Shown: in pieces, positions 8,812 through 19,716 of the stretch | How positions within the stretch are numbered: the first letter of the stretch is position 1 | Layout of the letters: every line of letters starts with the position of its first letter | Source: Pseudomonas anguilliseptica | GTDB taxonomy: Bacteria; Pseudomonadota; Gammaproteobacteria; Pseudomonadales; Pseudomonadaceae | Assembly: GCF_021375795.1 (NCBI RefSeq) | Contig: NZ_JAEIOI010000004.1 | Location: 62,001-126,000 of the forward strand | Length of the DNA: 64,000 nucleotides | Reading direction: 5' to 3' | Notes under the pieces: model-generated | Told to the model about the DNA's origin: nothing | The model's database searches: none | The model's input: the letters and a program-made list of their open reading frames with translations, nothing else | Translations under genes and position numbers: made by a program

Positions 8812-9864
8812 TTACAGGCCCTGCAGCGCATCCAGCAGCGCCTGATTCTGCTCCGGCGTACCAATGGTGATACGCAGAAACTGAGCAATGCGCTGCTGCT
8901 TGAAGTGACGCACGATCACCCCCTGCTCGCGCAGCCCGGCAGCCAGGGTAGCGGCATCCTTCCCCGGATGGCGGGCAAACACGAAGTTCGCTGCCGACGG
9001 CAACACCTCAAAGCCCAGCTGCTCCAACCCGGCCACTACCGCCTCACGGCTGTCGATTACCCGCTGGCACGTCTGCTCGAAGTACGCCTTGTCCTCGAAC
9101 GCCGCCGCCGCGCCGGCAATCGCGATACGGTCCAACGGGTAGGAGTTAAAGCTGTTCTTGATCCGCTCCAGCGCTTCGATCAGATCCGGATGGCCGACCG
9201 CGATACCCACCCGCAAACCGGCCAGCGAGCGCGACTTGGACAGGGTCTGGCTGACCAGCAGGTTGGGATACTTGTCCACCAGGCTGATCGCCGTCTCACC
9301 GCCGAAGTCGATATAGGCTTCATCCACCAGCACCACAGTATTCGGGTTGGCCTTGAGCAGGCGCTCAATCGCCTCCAACGCCAGCGCGCAGCCGGTCGGG
9401 GCATTGGGATTGGGGAAGATGATGCCGCCATTGGGCCGCGCGTAGTCTTCCACACGAATCTGGAACTGCTTATCCAGCTCAATCGCCTCGTACGGGATGC
9501 CGTACAAGCCGCAGTAAACCGGGTAGAAGCTGTAGGTCACGTCCGGAAACAGCAGCGGTTGGCCGTGCTGGAACAGACCGTGGAAGGCGTGCGCCAGCAC
9601 CTCGTCGGAACCGTTGCCGACAAATACCTGAGCCGTCTGCACGCCGTAATAGTCAGCGACCGCCTGCTTCAGGCGGTCGCTATTCGGGTCTGGGTACAGG
9701 CGCAGGCTGTCATTGACCTCGGCCTGCATGGCAGCAATCGCCTTGGGCGAAGGGCCATAGGGGTTTTCGTTGGTGTTGAGCTTGACCAGCTTGGCCAGTT
9801 TCGGCTGCTCACCTGGTACATAAGGCACCAGGTCTTTAACGAAGGGGCTCCAGAATTTGCTCAT
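8812..9864 (-). CDS. hisC: Histidinol-phosphate aminotransferase
   Basis: A 350-residue fold-type I PLP enzyme that converts imidazole acetol phosphate to histidinol phosphate. Landmarks are [10 protein letters not shown] (30-39), the PLP-phenol aspartate in DEAYIDF (181), the Schiff-base lysine at about 210 in [10 protein letters not shown], and the arginine at about 218. I start at ATG 9864 (MSKFWS), which has AGAAGGG just upstream. It is the last gene of the murA-hisG-hisD-hisC run, separated from hisD by a REP doublet. Confidence 0.95.
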   Translation of the reverse strand: MSKFWSPFVKDLVPYVPGEQPKLAKLVKLNTNENPYGPSPKAIAAMQAEVNDSLRLYPDPNSDRLKQAVADYYGVQTAQVFVGNGSDEVLAHAFHGLFQHGQPLLFPDVTYSFYPVYCGLYGIPYEAIELDKQFQIRVEDYARPNGGIIFPNPNAPTGCALALEAIERLLKANPNTVVLVDEAYIDFGGETAISLVDKYPNLLVSQTLSKSRSLAGLRVGIAVGHPDLIEALERIKNSFNSYPLDRIAIAGAAAAFEDKAYFEQTCQRVIDSREAVVAGLEQLGFEVLPSAANFVFARHPGKDAATLAAGLREQGVIVRHFKQQRIAQFLRITIGTPEQNQALLDALQGL

Positions 9865-9902
9865 CTGCCCTTCTCTCCTCAAATTCGTTAGCTGTGCTTT
9901 CG

Positions 9903-9960
9903 TAGGAGCCAGCTTGCTGGCGATTCGCTCTCAAAAGCATCACCAGCAAGCTGGCTCCTA
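9903..9960. repeat. Pseudomonas REP doublet (REPIN-like) between hisD and hisC
   Basis: TAGGAGCCAGCTTGCTGG at 9903-9920 and its inverse at 9943-9960 face each other across a short spacer; over 22 bases the arms differ at one position. The TAGGAGC...AGCTTGCT core is the common Pseudomonas REP motif. In the hisD-hisC transcript it would fold into a long hairpin. Confidence 0.85.
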
Positions 9961-9971
9961 AAGGGTTCGAC

Positions 9972-11282
9972 TTAAGGCTTGATGCGGTACTCCGCGCTGC
10001 GGGCGTGGGCGGTCAGCGACTCGCCACGGGCCAGCACGCTGGCCACCTTGCCCAGCTCCGACGCACCTTCGGCCGAACAGTGAATGATCGACGAGCGCTT
10101 CTGGAAGTCGTACACCCCCAGCGGCGAGGAGTAGCGCGCGGTACCGGAGGTCGGCAGCACATGGTTGGGCCCGGCGCAGTAATCACCCAGAGCTTCGGCG
10201 GTGTAGCGGCCCATAAAGATCGCCCCGGCGTGACGGATCTGCGGCAGGTGCTCGTCAGGGTTTGCCACCGACAATTCCAGGTGCTCCGGCGCGATACGGT
10301 TGGCCACTTCAATGGCCTGGGCCATATCGGCGACCTGAATCAGCGCGCCACGACCTTCCAGTGAGGTGCGCGCAATCGTCTCGCGCTCCAGGGTCGGCAG
10401 CAATTTGGCGATGCTTTCAGCGACACGGTCAAGGAAGGCAGCATCCGGACTGACCAGAATCGATTGCGCGTCTTCATCGTGTTCGGCCTGGGAGAACAGG
10501 TCCATGGCGATCCAGTCCGGATCGGTCTGGCCGTCACACACCACGAGAATCTCCGACGGGCCGGCAATCATGTCGATGCCAACCTTGCCGAACACGTGGC
10601 GCTTGGCGGTAGCGACGTAGATATTGCCGGGGCCGACAATCTTGTCCACCGGCGGTACGCTCTGGGTGCCGTAGGCCAGCGCAGCGACGGCTTGCGCACC
10701 ACCGATGGTAAATACGCGATCGACGCCAGCGATGCAGGCGGCGGCCAGGACGATCTCGTTGATTTCGCCGCGCGGGGTCGGCACCACCATCACCACCTCT
10801 GGCACACCGGCGACCTTGGCCGGGATGGCGTTCATCAGCACCGAAGACGGATAGGACGCTTTGCCACCCGGCACATACAAACCGGCACGGTCCAACGGAG
10901 TGACTTTTTGTCCCAGCACGGTGCCGTCGGCTTCGGTGTAGGTCCAGGAGTCCTGACGCTGGCGCTCGTGGTACAGGCGCACGCGCTCGGCAGCCTTTTC
11001 CAGGGCGCTGCGCTGCTCCGGAGTGATGCGGGTCAGGGCCAGTTCCAGGCGCTCGCGCGGCAGAATCAGGTCGGCCATCGAGGCGACATCCAGGCCGTCG
11101 AACTGCTTGGTGAATTCCACCAGTGCCGCATCGCCGCGCTCACGCACGGCCTTGATGATATCCAGTACGCGCTGGTTGACCGCGTCGTCCGAAACACTTT
11201 CCCAGCTCAGCAGATGATCCAGATGCTGGGCAAAGTCCTGGTCAGCGGCATTGAGTCGGCGAATAGCGATAGGAGCGGTCAT
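9972..11282 (-). CDS. hisD: Histidinol dehydrogenase
   Basis: A 436-residue, zinc-dependent, NAD-linked enzyme for the last two steps of histidine synthesis. Diagnostic segments include [26 protein letters not shown], the zinc-ligand region [11 protein letters not shown] and PEHLELSV. The length is typical. It is transcribed after hisG (124-base gap) and before hisC. The C-terminus is complete. Confidence 0.97.
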   Translation of the reverse strand: MTAPIAIRRLNAADQDFAQHLDHLLSWESVSDDAVNQRVLDIIKAVRERGDAALVEFTKQFDGLDVASMADLILPRERLELALTRITPEQRSALEKAAERVRLYHERQRQDSWTYTEADGTVLGQKVTPLDRAGLYVPGGKASYPSSVLMNAIPAKVAGVPEVVMVVPTPRGEINEIVLAAACIAGVDRVFTIGGAQAVAALAYGTQSVPPVDKIVGPGNIYVATAKRHVFGKVGIDMIAGPSEILVVCDGQTDPDWIAMDLFSQAEHDEDAQSILVSPDAAFLDRVAESIAKLLPTLERETIARTSLEGRGALIQVADMAQAIEVANRIAPEHLELSVANPDEHLPQIRHAGAIFMGRYTAEALGDYCAGPNHVLPTSGTARYSSPLGVYDFQKRSSIIHCSAEGASELGKVASVLARGESLTAHARSAEYRIKP

Positions 11283-11406
11283 AGCGGGCCTCTTAAATTG
11301 GCAAATGCTCGGGCGTCGCTAGGCTACCAAGCCCACCGTATGGACGCCCGAGAAAAGTGGCTATGACACGGATAGGCAAACGCGACGTAATGCCGCGCTG
11401 AGGGTA

Positions 11407-12042
11407 TTAGCGGGGGTGTCGTGCCTCGACCGCATCACGCAGGGTGTCGATCAACGCCTGAATGCGCGCATGCTGCATCTTCATCGACGCCTTGTTGACC
11501 ACTAGGCGCGAGCTGATCGGGGCAATCAGTTCCTGGGCTTCCAGGCCGTTGGCACGCAGGGTGTTGCCGGTATCCACCACGTCGATGATCTTGTCAGCCA
11601 GCCCCACCAGCGGTGCCAGTTCCATCGAGCCATACAGTTTGATGATGTCGACCTGGCGGCCCTGTTCGGCGTAATAACGCTTGGCCACGTTGACGAACTT
11701 GGTGGCGACGCGCAGCCGGCCTTTCGGCTCTGGCGCACCGACTGCACCGGCAGTCATCAGTTTGCAGCGGGCAATACGCAGATCAAGCGGTTCATACAAA
11801 CCCTGGCCGCCATACTCCATGAGCACGTCTTTGCCAGCCACGCCGAGATCGGCGGCGCCATGCTCGACATAGGTCGGCACATCGGTGGCACGCACGATCA
11901 GCAGACGCACATCATCCAGGGTGGTGGGGATGATCAGCTTGCGACTTTTATCCGGGTTCTCGGTCGGCTCAATGCCCGCCGCCGCCAGCAGCGGCAGGGT
12001 GTCATCGAGAATCCGGCCTTTGGAAAGGGCAATGGTCAGCAT
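11407..12042 (-). CDS. hisG: ATP phosphoribosyltransferase, short form (HisG-S)
   Basis: A 211-residue catalytic subunit for the first step of histidine synthesis (ATP plus PRPP). It begins [15 protein letters not shown] and carries [13 protein letters not shown], the PRPP-binding stretch. It lacks the C-terminal ACT-like regulatory domain of long HisG, so by family knowledge it needs HisZ for regulation; no hisZ lies in this window. It is separated from murA by the intercistronic element at 12061-12203. Confidence 0.95.
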   Translation of the reverse strand: MLTIALSKGRILDDTLPLLAAAGIEPTENPDKSRKLIIPTTLDDVRLLIVRATDVPTYVEHGAADLGVAGKDVLMEYGGQGLYEPLDLRIARCKLMTAGAVGAPEPKGRLRVATKFVNVAKRYYAEQGRQVDIIKLYGSMELAPLVGLADKIIDVVDTGNTLRANGLEAQELIAPISSRLVVNKASMKMQHARIQALIDTLRDAVEARHPR

Positions 12043-12060
12043 TACAAAACTAATTCCTAC

Positions 12061-12200
12061 TAAAAGCGGTTTAAAAACGTCGCGAGCGCAGGTCAGGCAA
12101 GGCCAAAAAAGACGAGGAAACGGAGTGTACTGCTGTACATGAGTATTCCGAATCTGTTTTTAACGCAGCATCACCAAGCGCAGCAGTTTTAAAACTGCTT

Positions 12201-12203
<3 letters not shown>
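12061..12203 (-). repeat. Intercistronic repeat element, copy A (murA-hisG gap)
   Basis: A 143-base element bounded by imperfect inverted ends: TAAAAGCGGTTTAAAAA at 12061-12077 faces TTTTAAAACTGCTTTTA at 12187-12203 (15 of 17 pair). Read along the operon transcript, its core contains an ATTCGGAA block, ACTCATGTACAGCAGTACAC and TCCGTTTCCTC, and aligns with copy B at 49724-49921. The GTAC...GTAC piece forms a small hairpin. The element begins at the murA stop codon TAA. A short open frame across it is not a credible gene. Confidence 0.7.
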
Positions 12204-13478
<1,275 letters not shown>

Positions 13479-13718
13479 TTAGGAGCGCGCGGCCCAATCG
13501 GCACGGCTGAAGAATTTCATACTCACGGCGTGAATGCTGCCATCGGCGATCCAGGCATTGAGGTGAGCGTAGATCTGTTGCTGGCGCTTGACCGGACTGA
13601 GGGCTGCCAGCTCATCACTGATCAGGTTCAGCTGAAAGTTGCAGCCTTCGCCTTCGACTTCCACTTGGGTATCCGGCAATTTAGCCTCAAGGAGACTCTT
13701 TACTTCTAAGGCTTGCAT
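13479..13718 (-). CDS. ibaG: BolA-family protein IbaG
   Basis: A 79-residue BolA/IbaG family protein. It holds the GEGCNFQL segment, whose cysteine is near residue 26, and the invariant histidine in SIHAVSMKFF near the end. Such proteins bind monothiol glutaredoxin [2Fe-2S] complexes; IbaG is linked to acid stress in E. coli, where it also neighbours murA. I start at ATG 13718 (MQALEV), with GAGG 7 bases upstream, and not at a TTG two codons earlier. Confidence 0.88.
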   Translation of the reverse strand: MQALEVKSLLEAKLPDTQVEVEGEGCNFQLNLISDELAALSPVKRQQQIYAHLNAWIADGSIHAVSMKFFSRADWAARS

Positions 13719-13839
13719 GCTCAACCTCGATCAATGCATGAATTAACGACTGCCGAGCCTACGCTCGCGGGCCGAGCATCATACAAAAAAGCCCCACGCC
13801 TGCGAACCCCGCATTATTCCCAGCCGACCGAAGCCCTGC

Positions 13840-14148
13840 TCAAGCTTGTAGCGGAAGAATTTCCAGCAGGCCGCAGACGCTGGCAATTTCGCGCATGTCA
13901 TTGGGCAGGTTACGCACACTCAGCGTCTTGTTGTGGGCACTCGCGTCACGCATAAAAGCCAGCAGCAGCGACACACCGACACTGCTGGATTTTTCCACAC
14001 CACAGCAATCGATCACGCAGGCTGCGGCCTGGGTGGCCTTGAGCAGCTTCCCGCCCTGCTCACGTAAGGCCGGGGCACTCAGGTAATCCAGCACGCCGAC
14101 CAGTTGCAGAATACCGGGGGCGGCCTCAGTGATATTCGCCTGACTCAC
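13840..14148 (-). CDS. mlaB: STAS-domain protein MlaB
   Basis: A 102-residue single STAS domain, the cytoplasmic regulatory partner of the MlaFE ABC transporter. The segment VIDCCGVEKSSSVGVSLLL is the STAS signature strand-helix. The start is GTG 14148; its GTGA overlaps the mlaC stop, so the genes are coupled. The C-terminus is Leu-rich (LLEILPLQA). A 121-base gap separates it from ibaG downstream. Confidence 0.88.
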   Translation of the reverse strand: MSQANITEAAPGILQLVGVLDYLSAPALREQGGKLLKATQAAACVIDCCGVEKSSSVGVSLLLAFMRDASAHNKTLSVRNLPNDMREIASVCGLLEILPLQA

Positions 14149-14777
14149 GAGGCATTGGCCCCTTGGCGCGCCTTGGCAACGGTTTCGGCCCAATTGTCGA
14201 TGACCTTGTCCAGGTCATTGCGATTGTCCTGCATGGCCTGGGCAAACTGGTCGCGGAACAACTTGCCGACGTTGATGCCATTGATGATCACGTTGCGCAT
14301 CTTCCAGGTGCCGTCCTGGCTGACCATGGTGTAGGACAGCGGATAGACCGTGCCCTTGCCGTCCTTGATCTCCATATTCACCGAGGTGCGCTCTGGGTCT
14401 TGCTGACCGCTGACCGGTAACACGCGGATATCCTGGTTGTTGTACTCAAGCAGAGCATTGCCATAGAACTGCATCAGGCTGCGCTTGAAGTTTTCCTGAA
14501 AGCGCTGCATCTGCTCAGGCGTGGCCTGGCGCGAATAACGCACGGTCATCACCCCACGAGAAATGCCATCCACATCCACCACCGGACCGAGAATGCTGTC
14601 CAACGCGTTGTAGAACGCCCCCGGGTCCGTGCGGTAGTGCTCCTTGTTAGCCTTGAGGTCGGCCAGCAGGGTGCTGGTGGTCTGCTGCACCACCTCATGG
14701 GCGGCCGGTGCCGCAAACAATGGCAGGGATACGACGGCCAAACAGATAAACAGACCGTTACGCAGTGCTTTGAACAT
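14145..14777 (-). CDS. mlaC: Periplasmic phospholipid shuttle MlaC
   Basis: A 210-residue periplasmic protein of the MlaC/Ttg2D family. The signal peptide is about 1-22 (LFAAPAAHE). The mature part (AFYNALDSILGPVVDVDGISRGVM) is characteristic. It carries phospholipids between the outer-membrane MlaA complex and the inner-membrane MlaFEDB complex. It is preceded by mlaD (14-base gap) and overlaps mlaB. Confidence 0.94.
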   Translation of the reverse strand: MFKALRNGLFICLAVVSLPLFAAPAAHEVVQQTTSTLLADLKANKEHYRTDPGAFYNALDSILGPVVDVDGISRGVMTVRYSRQATPEQMQRFQENFKRSLMQFYGNALLEYNNQDIRVLPVSGQQDPERTSVNMEIKDGKGTVYPLSYTMVSQDGTWKMRNVIINGINVGKLFRDQFAQAMQDNRNDLDKVIDNWAETVAKARQGANAS

Positions 14778-14791
14778 AGTCAGTACCTCTA

Positions 14792-15262
14792 TTAATTAGC
14801 CTGGTCTTTGTTGACCGAATTGAGCAGGAACTTGCCAATCAGGTCCTCCAGCACCAGCGATGACTGCGTGTCGTGGATGGTGCTGCCTTCACGCAGCACC
14901 TCCTCTTCACCACCCACACTAATTCCGATGTATTTCTCACCCAACAGACCAGCAGTGAGAATCGAGGCGGTGGAATCTGCCGGCAGATTGTCTACGGCAT
15001 CATCCAGCTGCATGGTGACGCGCCCCATGTAACTGTTGCGATCCAGATCGATGGCCGTGACCTTGCCAATCGTGACGCCCGCCATGGTCACCTTCGACCT
15101 CACGGTCAGACCGGCAATGTTGTCAAAGTGCGCATAGATCTTATAGGTATTATCGCTGCTACCCACGGTCAGGCCACTGACGCGCAAGGCCAGCAGCAAA
15201 AAGGCCAACAACCCGGCCAACAGGAACAAGCCGACACCCACTTCCAGCGTGCGGTTCTGCAT
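14792..15262 (-). CDS. mlaD: MCE-domain protein MlaD
   Basis: A 156-residue inner-membrane-anchored MCE protein. One membrane helix (about 7-27) precedes the MCE domain (about 38-118, including LTVRSKVTMAGVTIGKV). MlaD forms a hexameric ring over MlaE and hands lipids to or from MlaC. Its ATG overlaps the mlaE stop by one base. Confidence 0.95.
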   Translation of the reverse strand: MQNRTLEVGVGLFLLAGLLAFLLLALRVSGLTVGSSDNTYKIYAHFDNIAGLTVRSKVTMAGVTIGKVTAIDLDRNSYMGRVTMQLDDAVDNLPADSTASILTAGLLGEKYIGISVGGEEEVLREGSTIHDTQSSLVLEDLIGKFLLNSVNKDQAN

Positions 15263-16059
15263 CAGAAATCTCCAAACATCAAAGCGGTCAGAATGAAGTC
15301 CAGCCCCAATACGGCGAGCGAGGCGTACACCACCGTCTTGGTGGTGGCACTGCTAATCCCTTCCGAAGTCGGCTCACAGTCATAGCCCTGGAACACGGCG
15401 ATCCAAGTCACGACAAACGCAAAGACCAGGCTTTTGATAACCCCGTTAAGAACGTCTTCGCGAAACGAAACACTGCTCTGCATATTGGCCCAGAACGAGC
15501 CTTCATAAACCCCGAGCCAGTCTACGGCAACCATGGCCCCACCCCAGATGCCGACCACACTGAAAATCATCGCCAGCAGCGGCATCGAGATGAAGCCCGC
15601 CCAGAGACGCGGCGCGACAATATATTTGAGCGGGTCTACACCGATCATTGCCAGGCTGGACAGCTGCTCGGTGGACTTCATATTGCCGATTTCCGCGGTC
15701 AGTGCCGAGCCAGCACGTCCCGCGAAGAGTAGAGCCGTTACCACCGGCCCAAGTTCACGCAGCAGCGTCAGGGCGACCATCTGCCCTACCGCCTGCTCCG
15801 AACCGTACTTGGCCAGAATGCTAAAACCCTGCAGCGACAACACCATGCCGATAAAGATGCCGGACACAACTATGATCGCCAGGGACATCACCCCAACCGA
15901 ATACAGCTGTTTGACCAGCAGCTGAAAGCTGTTGCCTGCCGCACCACGCCCAAACAAGGCACGCAGCAGGAAAATCACCGAGCGGCCCAGCGTGGCGACC
16001 ACATCTATACCGGCGCGACCGAACAGGCGCACCCGTTCGAGCACAGACGTCTTGCGCAT
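15262..16059 (-). CDS. mlaE: Phospholipid ABC transporter permease MlaE
   Basis: A 265-residue permease of the MlaE/Ttg2B family with about five hydrophobic segments. It holds the conserved TALLFAGRAGSALTAEIGNM stretch near the middle and a C-terminal VAFVVTWIAVFQGYD-like region. It pairs with the ATPase MlaF and ring protein MlaD to move phospholipids and keep the outer leaflet clear of them. One-base overlaps with mlaF and mlaD show tight coupling. Confidence 0.95.
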   Translation of the reverse strand: MRKTSVLERVRLFGRAGIDVVATLGRSVIFLLRALFGRGAAGNSFQLLVKQLYSVGVMSLAIIVVSGIFIGMVLSLQGFSILAKYGSEQAVGQMVALTLLRELGPVVTALLFAGRAGSALTAEIGNMKSTEQLSSLAMIGVDPLKYIVAPRLWAGFISMPLLAMIFSVVGIWGGAMVAVDWLGVYEGSFWANMQSSVSFREDVLNGVIKSLVFAFVVTWIAVFQGYDCEPTSEGISSATTKTVVYASLAVLGLDFILTALMFGDF

Positions 16060-16868
16060 CAGCGCCCCCCCAACAGGTCGTCGCGGTAATTGGCCGCAGG
16101 AAAATGAAACGGTACAGGTCCATCTGGCGTGCCCTGCATAAACTGACGCACGCGCGGATTATCCGAAGCCATCAGCTCGGCCGGCGTACCTTGGCCCAAC
16201 ACCTGGGTATCACCTACTACATAGATGTAGTCGGCAATGCTGGCGGTTTCCGCCAGATCATGGGACACCACGATACTGGTGATGCCCAATGCATCGTTGA
16301 GCAAACGAATAAGGCGCACCAACACGCCCATGGCAATTGGGTCCTGACCGACGAACGGCTCGTCATACATCAGAATCTGAGGATCCAGGGCGATCGCCCG
16401 GGCCAAAGCCACGCGACGCTTCATCCCGCCAGACAGCTCATCCGGCATCAAATCCAGCGCACCACGCAGCCCCACGGCCTGCAGCTTCATCAACACGATG
16501 TCGCGAATCATCTCTTCCGGCAGCTTGGTGTGCACCCGCAGCGGAAAGGCAACGTTCTCGAAAACATCCAGGTCGGTAAACAGCGCACCGCTCTGAAACA
16601 GCACCCCCATCTGCTTGCGCATGTCGAACAGCTCACTGCGCGACAAGCCTGGCAGGTTCACCCCATTGACCCAGACTTCGCCCTCGCTGGGCTTGAGCTC
16701 AGCGGCGATCAAACGCAACAGCGTGGTCTTGCCACAGCCGGACGGCCCCATGATCCCAGTGACCTTGCCACGGGGAATGTGGATATCGACATTCTTGAAA
16801 ATATCCCGCTCGCCGCGTTTAAAGCTGACATTCTTCAGCTCAACTGCATACGGGTTCTCGGCGCTCAT
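16059..16868 (-). CDS. mlaF: Phospholipid ABC transporter ATPase MlaF
   Basis: A 269-residue ABC ATPase: Walker A GPSGCGKTT (about 42-50), signature LSGGMKRRVALARA, Walker B ILMYDEPFVG, and the H-loop histidine in VVSHDL. I start at ATG 16868 (MSAENPYAV) because AAGGAG lies just upstream. It is the first gene of the mla-ibaG-murA-his operon and is divergent from kdsD. Confidence 0.96.
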   Translation of the reverse strand: MSAENPYAVELKNVSFKRGERDIFKNVDIHIPRGKVTGIMGPSGCGKTTLLRLIAAELKPSEGEVWVNGVNLPGLSRSELFDMRKQMGVLFQSGALFTDLDVFENVAFPLRVHTKLPEEMIRDIVLMKLQAVGLRGALDLMPDELSGGMKRRVALARAIALDPQILMYDEPFVGQDPIAMGVLVRLIRLLNDALGITSIVVSHDLAETASIADYIYVVGDTQVLGQGTPAELMASDNPRVRQFMQGTPDGPVPFHFPAANYRDDLLGGR

Positions 16869-16958
16869 CTGGACTCCTTGCTCAACGCTTGCCTGACTGA
16901 CGTAGCCTCCCGAGAAAAGGGCACTACACGCCGCCGAACGTACCGAAAATGGCCGCAA

Positions 16959-16987
16959 ACTATACCATTGCGCCCGCCCCCACCCAA
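16959..16987 (-). promoter_or_regulatory. Sigma-70 promoter of the mla operon
   Basis: On the minus strand TTGGGT (16982-16987) and TATAGT (16959-16964) are 17 bases apart. The -10 ends about 90 bases before mlaF. It probably drives the whole mlaFEDCB-ibaG-murA run. Confidence 0.6.
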
Positions 16988-17073
16988 GATTGAACTTGTT
17001 GCGGGAGATAAGCGCCTCACAATTCCACCGCCCCCCCCACAGTCGAAATGCTGGGCAGGCGCAGCATTACCGT

Positions 17074-17079
17074 TATAAT
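17074..17079 (+). promoter_or_regulatory. Candidate -10 element of kdsD
   Basis: A perfect TATAAT lies 34 bases before the kdsD start. The -35 position is GC-rich and poor. A run of eight C residues lies at 17031-17038, upstream of the likely -35. Confidence 0.5.
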
Positions 17080-17112
17080 CGACAACTTTTAGCCGACCGC
17101 CACAGAGTCCCA

Positions 17113-18087
17113 ATGAGCCAGCCAACCGACCTGATTCAGTCCGCACAGCGCACCATTCGCCTGGAAATCGAGGCGATACAGGACCTGTTGCAACGTATCA
17201 ACGGTGATTTCGTGCGTGCCTGCCAGCTGATTCTCAGCAGCAAGGGCCGCGTGGTCGTGGTTGGCATGGGCAAATCCGGCCATATCGGCAACAAGATCGC
17301 CGCCACATTGGCCAGTACCGGCACTACGGCCTTTTTTGTGCACCCGGCAGAAGCCAGCCACGGCGATATGGGTATGATCACCCGCGACGATGTCGTACTG
17401 GCGCTTTCCAACTCGGGTTCAACCGCAGAAATCGTTACCCTGCTGCCACTGATCAAACGCCTCGGCATCACCCTGATCAGCATGACCGGCAACCCCGATT
17501 CGCCACTGGCCAAGGCCGCGGAAGTCAACCTGGATGCACGCGTTACCCAGGAAGCCTGCCCCCTGAACCTGGCACCAACCTCTTCTACCACCGCTTCTCT
17601 GGTACTGGGTGACGCCCTGGCCATTGCCCTGCTGGAAGCTCGCGGCTTTACCGCTGAAGATTTTGCGTTCTCCCACCCCGGTGGCGCACTGGGCCGTCGC
17701 CTGCTGCTCAAGGTGGAAAACGTTATGCATGCCGGCGACAGTCTGCCACGCGTCAGCCGCGGCACCTCGCTGCGTGATGCACTGCTGGAAATGACCCAGA
17801 AAGGCCTGGGCATGACCGTCGTCACCGAAGATGATGGCCGCCTGGCCGGAATATTTACCGACGGTGACCTGCGCCGCGCACTCGATAAAGGCATTGATGT
17901 ACGCGATGCACTCATCGACGACGTCATGACCCTGCACGGCAAGACCGCTCGCGCCGAAATGCTCGCCGCCGAAGCCCTGAAGATCATGGAAGACCACAAA
18001 ATCAGCGCACTGGTGGTGGTAGATGAACGCGACCACCCAACTGGCGCATTCAACCTTGGCGATCTATTGCGCGCAGGAGTGATGTGA
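17113..18087 (+). CDS. kdsD: D-arabinose 5-phosphate isomerase KdsD
   Basis: A 324-residue enzyme that converts ribulose 5-phosphate to arabinose 5-phosphate, the entry step to Kdo for lipopolysaccharide. The SIS domain (about 35-170) has VVGMGKSGHIGNKIAATLAS and the PAEASHGDMG motif; two CBS domains follow (about 205-322). I start at ATG 17113 (MSQPTDL), which fits the family N-terminus. The stop overlaps the kdsC start. Confidence 0.96.
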   Translation: MSQPTDLIQSAQRTIRLEIEAIQDLLQRINGDFVRACQLILSSKGRVVVVGMGKSGHIGNKIAATLASTGTTAFFVHPAEASHGDMGMITRDDVVLALSNSGSTAEIVTLLPLIKRLGITLISMTGNPDSPLAKAAEVNLDARVTQEACPLNLAPTSSTTASLVLGDALAIALLEARGFTAEDFAFSHPGGALGRRLLLKVENVMHAGDSLPRVSRGTSLRDALLEMTQKGLGMTVVTEDDGRLAGIFTDGDLRRALDKGIDVRDALIDDVMTLHGKTARAEMLAAEALKIMEDHKISALVVVDERDHPTGAFNLGDLLRAGVM

Positions 18088-18608
18088 TGAGCGACCTGCA
18101 GCAGCGTGCCTGCGCAATCAAACTGGCGGTATTCGATGTCGACGGCGTACTGACCGACGGCAAGCTGTACTTCCTGGTGGACGGCAGTGAATTCAAGACG
18201 TTCAACACCCTCGACGGCCACGGCATCAAGATGCTGATCAACTCCGGGGTACGCACCGCCATTATCAGCGGCCGCAAAACGCCAGTGGTTGAGCGTCGCG
18301 CACAGAATCTGGGCATTCAACACCTGTATCAGGGTCGCGAGGACAAGCTTGTTGTACTGGATGAACTGCTTGGCGAACTTGGCCTGAGCTATGAACAAGT
18401 CGCCTATCTGGGCGACGACCTGCCGGACCTGCCCGTTATGCGCCGTGTCGGCCTGGGTATGGCCGTTGCCAGCGCCGATGGTTTTGTCCGCCAGCACGCC
18501 CATGGCGTGACCCAGGCACGTGGCGGCGAAGGCGCCGCACGCGAGTTCTGCGAACTGATCATGCGCGCCCAAGGCACCCTTGAAGCCGCCCAAGCCGCTT
18601 ATCTATAG
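18087..18608 (+). CDS. kdsC: Kdo-8-phosphate phosphatase KdsC
   Basis: A 173-residue HAD-superfamily phosphatase without a cap domain. Motif I is FDVDGVLTDG (about 17-26), motif II lies in AIISGRKT, and motif IV is LGDDLPDLPVM. It removes phosphate from Kdo-8-P. The ATG overlaps the kdsD TGA, and lptC follows 7 bases downstream, joining Kdo synthesis to LPS export. Confidence 0.95.
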   Translation: MSDLQQRACAIKLAVFDVDGVLTDGKLYFLVDGSEFKTFNTLDGHGIKMLINSGVRTAIISGRKTPVVERRAQNLGIQHLYQGREDKLVVLDELLGELGLSYEQVAYLGDDLPDLPVMRRVGLGMAVASADGFVRQHAHGVTQARGGEGAAREFCELIMRAQGTLEAAQAAYL

Positions 18609-18615
18609 GTCAACC

Positions 18616-19185
18616 ATGCCCCGCAAATTACTCAATATCCTGCTGTTCGCCTGTGCCGCCCTACTGGTTGCGGCACTTGGCTACTGGAACCTCAGCCCGG
18701 AAGGTTTCAACCAGCAGCCGCAAACAGCTGCTGCCGATAACGCCATCGACTTCTATGCCAGCAACACCTATACCGTGCAGTATCAGGCCGACGGCAAGCT
18801 GCATTATGAGTTGACTGCCGACAAGGTCGAACACATCAAGGCCAGCGATATCACCCTGATGACCGCCCCGAACATGAACCTGTTTCGCGGCAGCGAACTG
18901 CCCTGGAAGATCCGCAGCGAACGCGGCGAGGTCTCGCCGGGCGGCGTCGAAGTCGAACTGATCGACAAGGTACGCGTCGAACGCACCGACGCTAAAGGCC
19001 GCCCGACCATTCTCACCACCAGCCGCCTGACCGTATTCCCCGATAAGGAATATGCGCAGACCCAGCAAGCCGTTAGAATCGACGCGGCCAATGGGGTGAC
19101 CACGGCACAAGGAATGAAAGCGTACATGAATGACGGCAGGATGCTCCTGCTGTCCAACGTAAGAGGTCAGCATGAGGCTCGTTAA
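18616..19185 (+). CDS. lptC: LPS export protein LptC
   Basis: A 189-residue bitopic inner-membrane protein. The N-terminal helix (about 3-21) is followed by a periplasmic beta-jellyroll (about 45-185). It takes LPS from LptB2FG and passes it to LptA. The start ATG 18616 (MPRKLLN) gives the expected short cytoplasmic tail. The last 14 bases overlap lptA. Sequence is weakly conserved in this family; context makes the call secure. Confidence 0.93.
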   Translation: MPRKLLNILLFACAALLVAALGYWNLSPEGFNQQPQTAAADNAIDFYASNTYTVQYQADGKLHYELTADKVEHIKASDITLMTAPNMNLFRGSELPWKIRSERGEVSPGGVEVELIDKVRVERTDAKGRPTILTTSRLTVFPDKEYAQTQQAVRIDAANGVTTAQGMKAYMNDGRMLLLSNVRGQHEAR

Positions 19186-19714
19186 CACCCTCCCCCTACT
19201 ACTCAGCCTCAGCGCCGCACTCGGAAGTGTCAGCGCCTGGGCCCTGCCATCCGACCGCGAGCAGCCGATCCGCATCCAGGCTGACAGCGCCGAGCTTGAT
19301 GACAAGCAGGGTGTTGCGGTCTATCGCGGCGATGTGGTGATTACCCAGGGCACCATGAAAGTGACTGGCGACACCGTGACCATCACCCAGAACGCTCAGG
19401 GCGATGTCGAGGTCTTCACCTCGGTCGGCAAACCAGCCTATTACGAACAACTGCCGTCAACCGACAAGCAGATCGTCAAAGCCTATGGCCTGACCATCCA
19501 GTATTTTATGGCCAATGACCGCGTGGTACTGATCGACCAGGCCAAGGTGATTCAGGAAGGCAACACCTTCGAAGGCGAGAAGATCGTCTATGACACCCAA
19601 CGCCAGATCGTCAACGCGGGCCGCGCAACAGGCAGCAATGTCACCGCACCACGGCCACGCATCGACATGGTGATCCAGCCGAAGAACAAACCAGCCGACA
19701 AGCAGGCGCAGTAA
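19172..19714 (+). CDS. lptA: Periplasmic LPS bridge protein LptA
   Basis: A 180-residue secreted protein: signal peptide about 1-24 (ending near SAWA), then an OstA-type beta-jellyroll with [20 protein letters not shown]. It polymerises head to tail to bridge LptC and LptD across the periplasm. The Lys/Gln-rich tail is short. It lies between lptC and lptB, with only 2 bases before lptB. Confidence 0.95.
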   Translation: MRLVNTLPLLLSLSAALGSVSAWALPSDREQPIRIQADSAELDDKQGVAVYRGDVVITQGTMKVTGDTVTITQNAQGDVEVFTSVGKPAYYEQLPSTDKQIVKAYGLTIQYFMANDRVVLIDQAKVIQEGNTFEGEKIVYDTQRQIVNAGRATGSNVTAPRPRIDMVIQPKNKPADKQAQ

Positions 19715-19716
19715 TA

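Noticed and set aside
9903..9960. Reading the hisD-hisC inverted repeat as a terminator
   Set aside because: It has a long spacer and no T run, and matches the Pseudomonas REP motif.
17136..18593. Open frame of about 485 codons antisense to kdsD and kdsC
   Set aside because: Composition and full overlap with two conserved genes mark it as a shadow.
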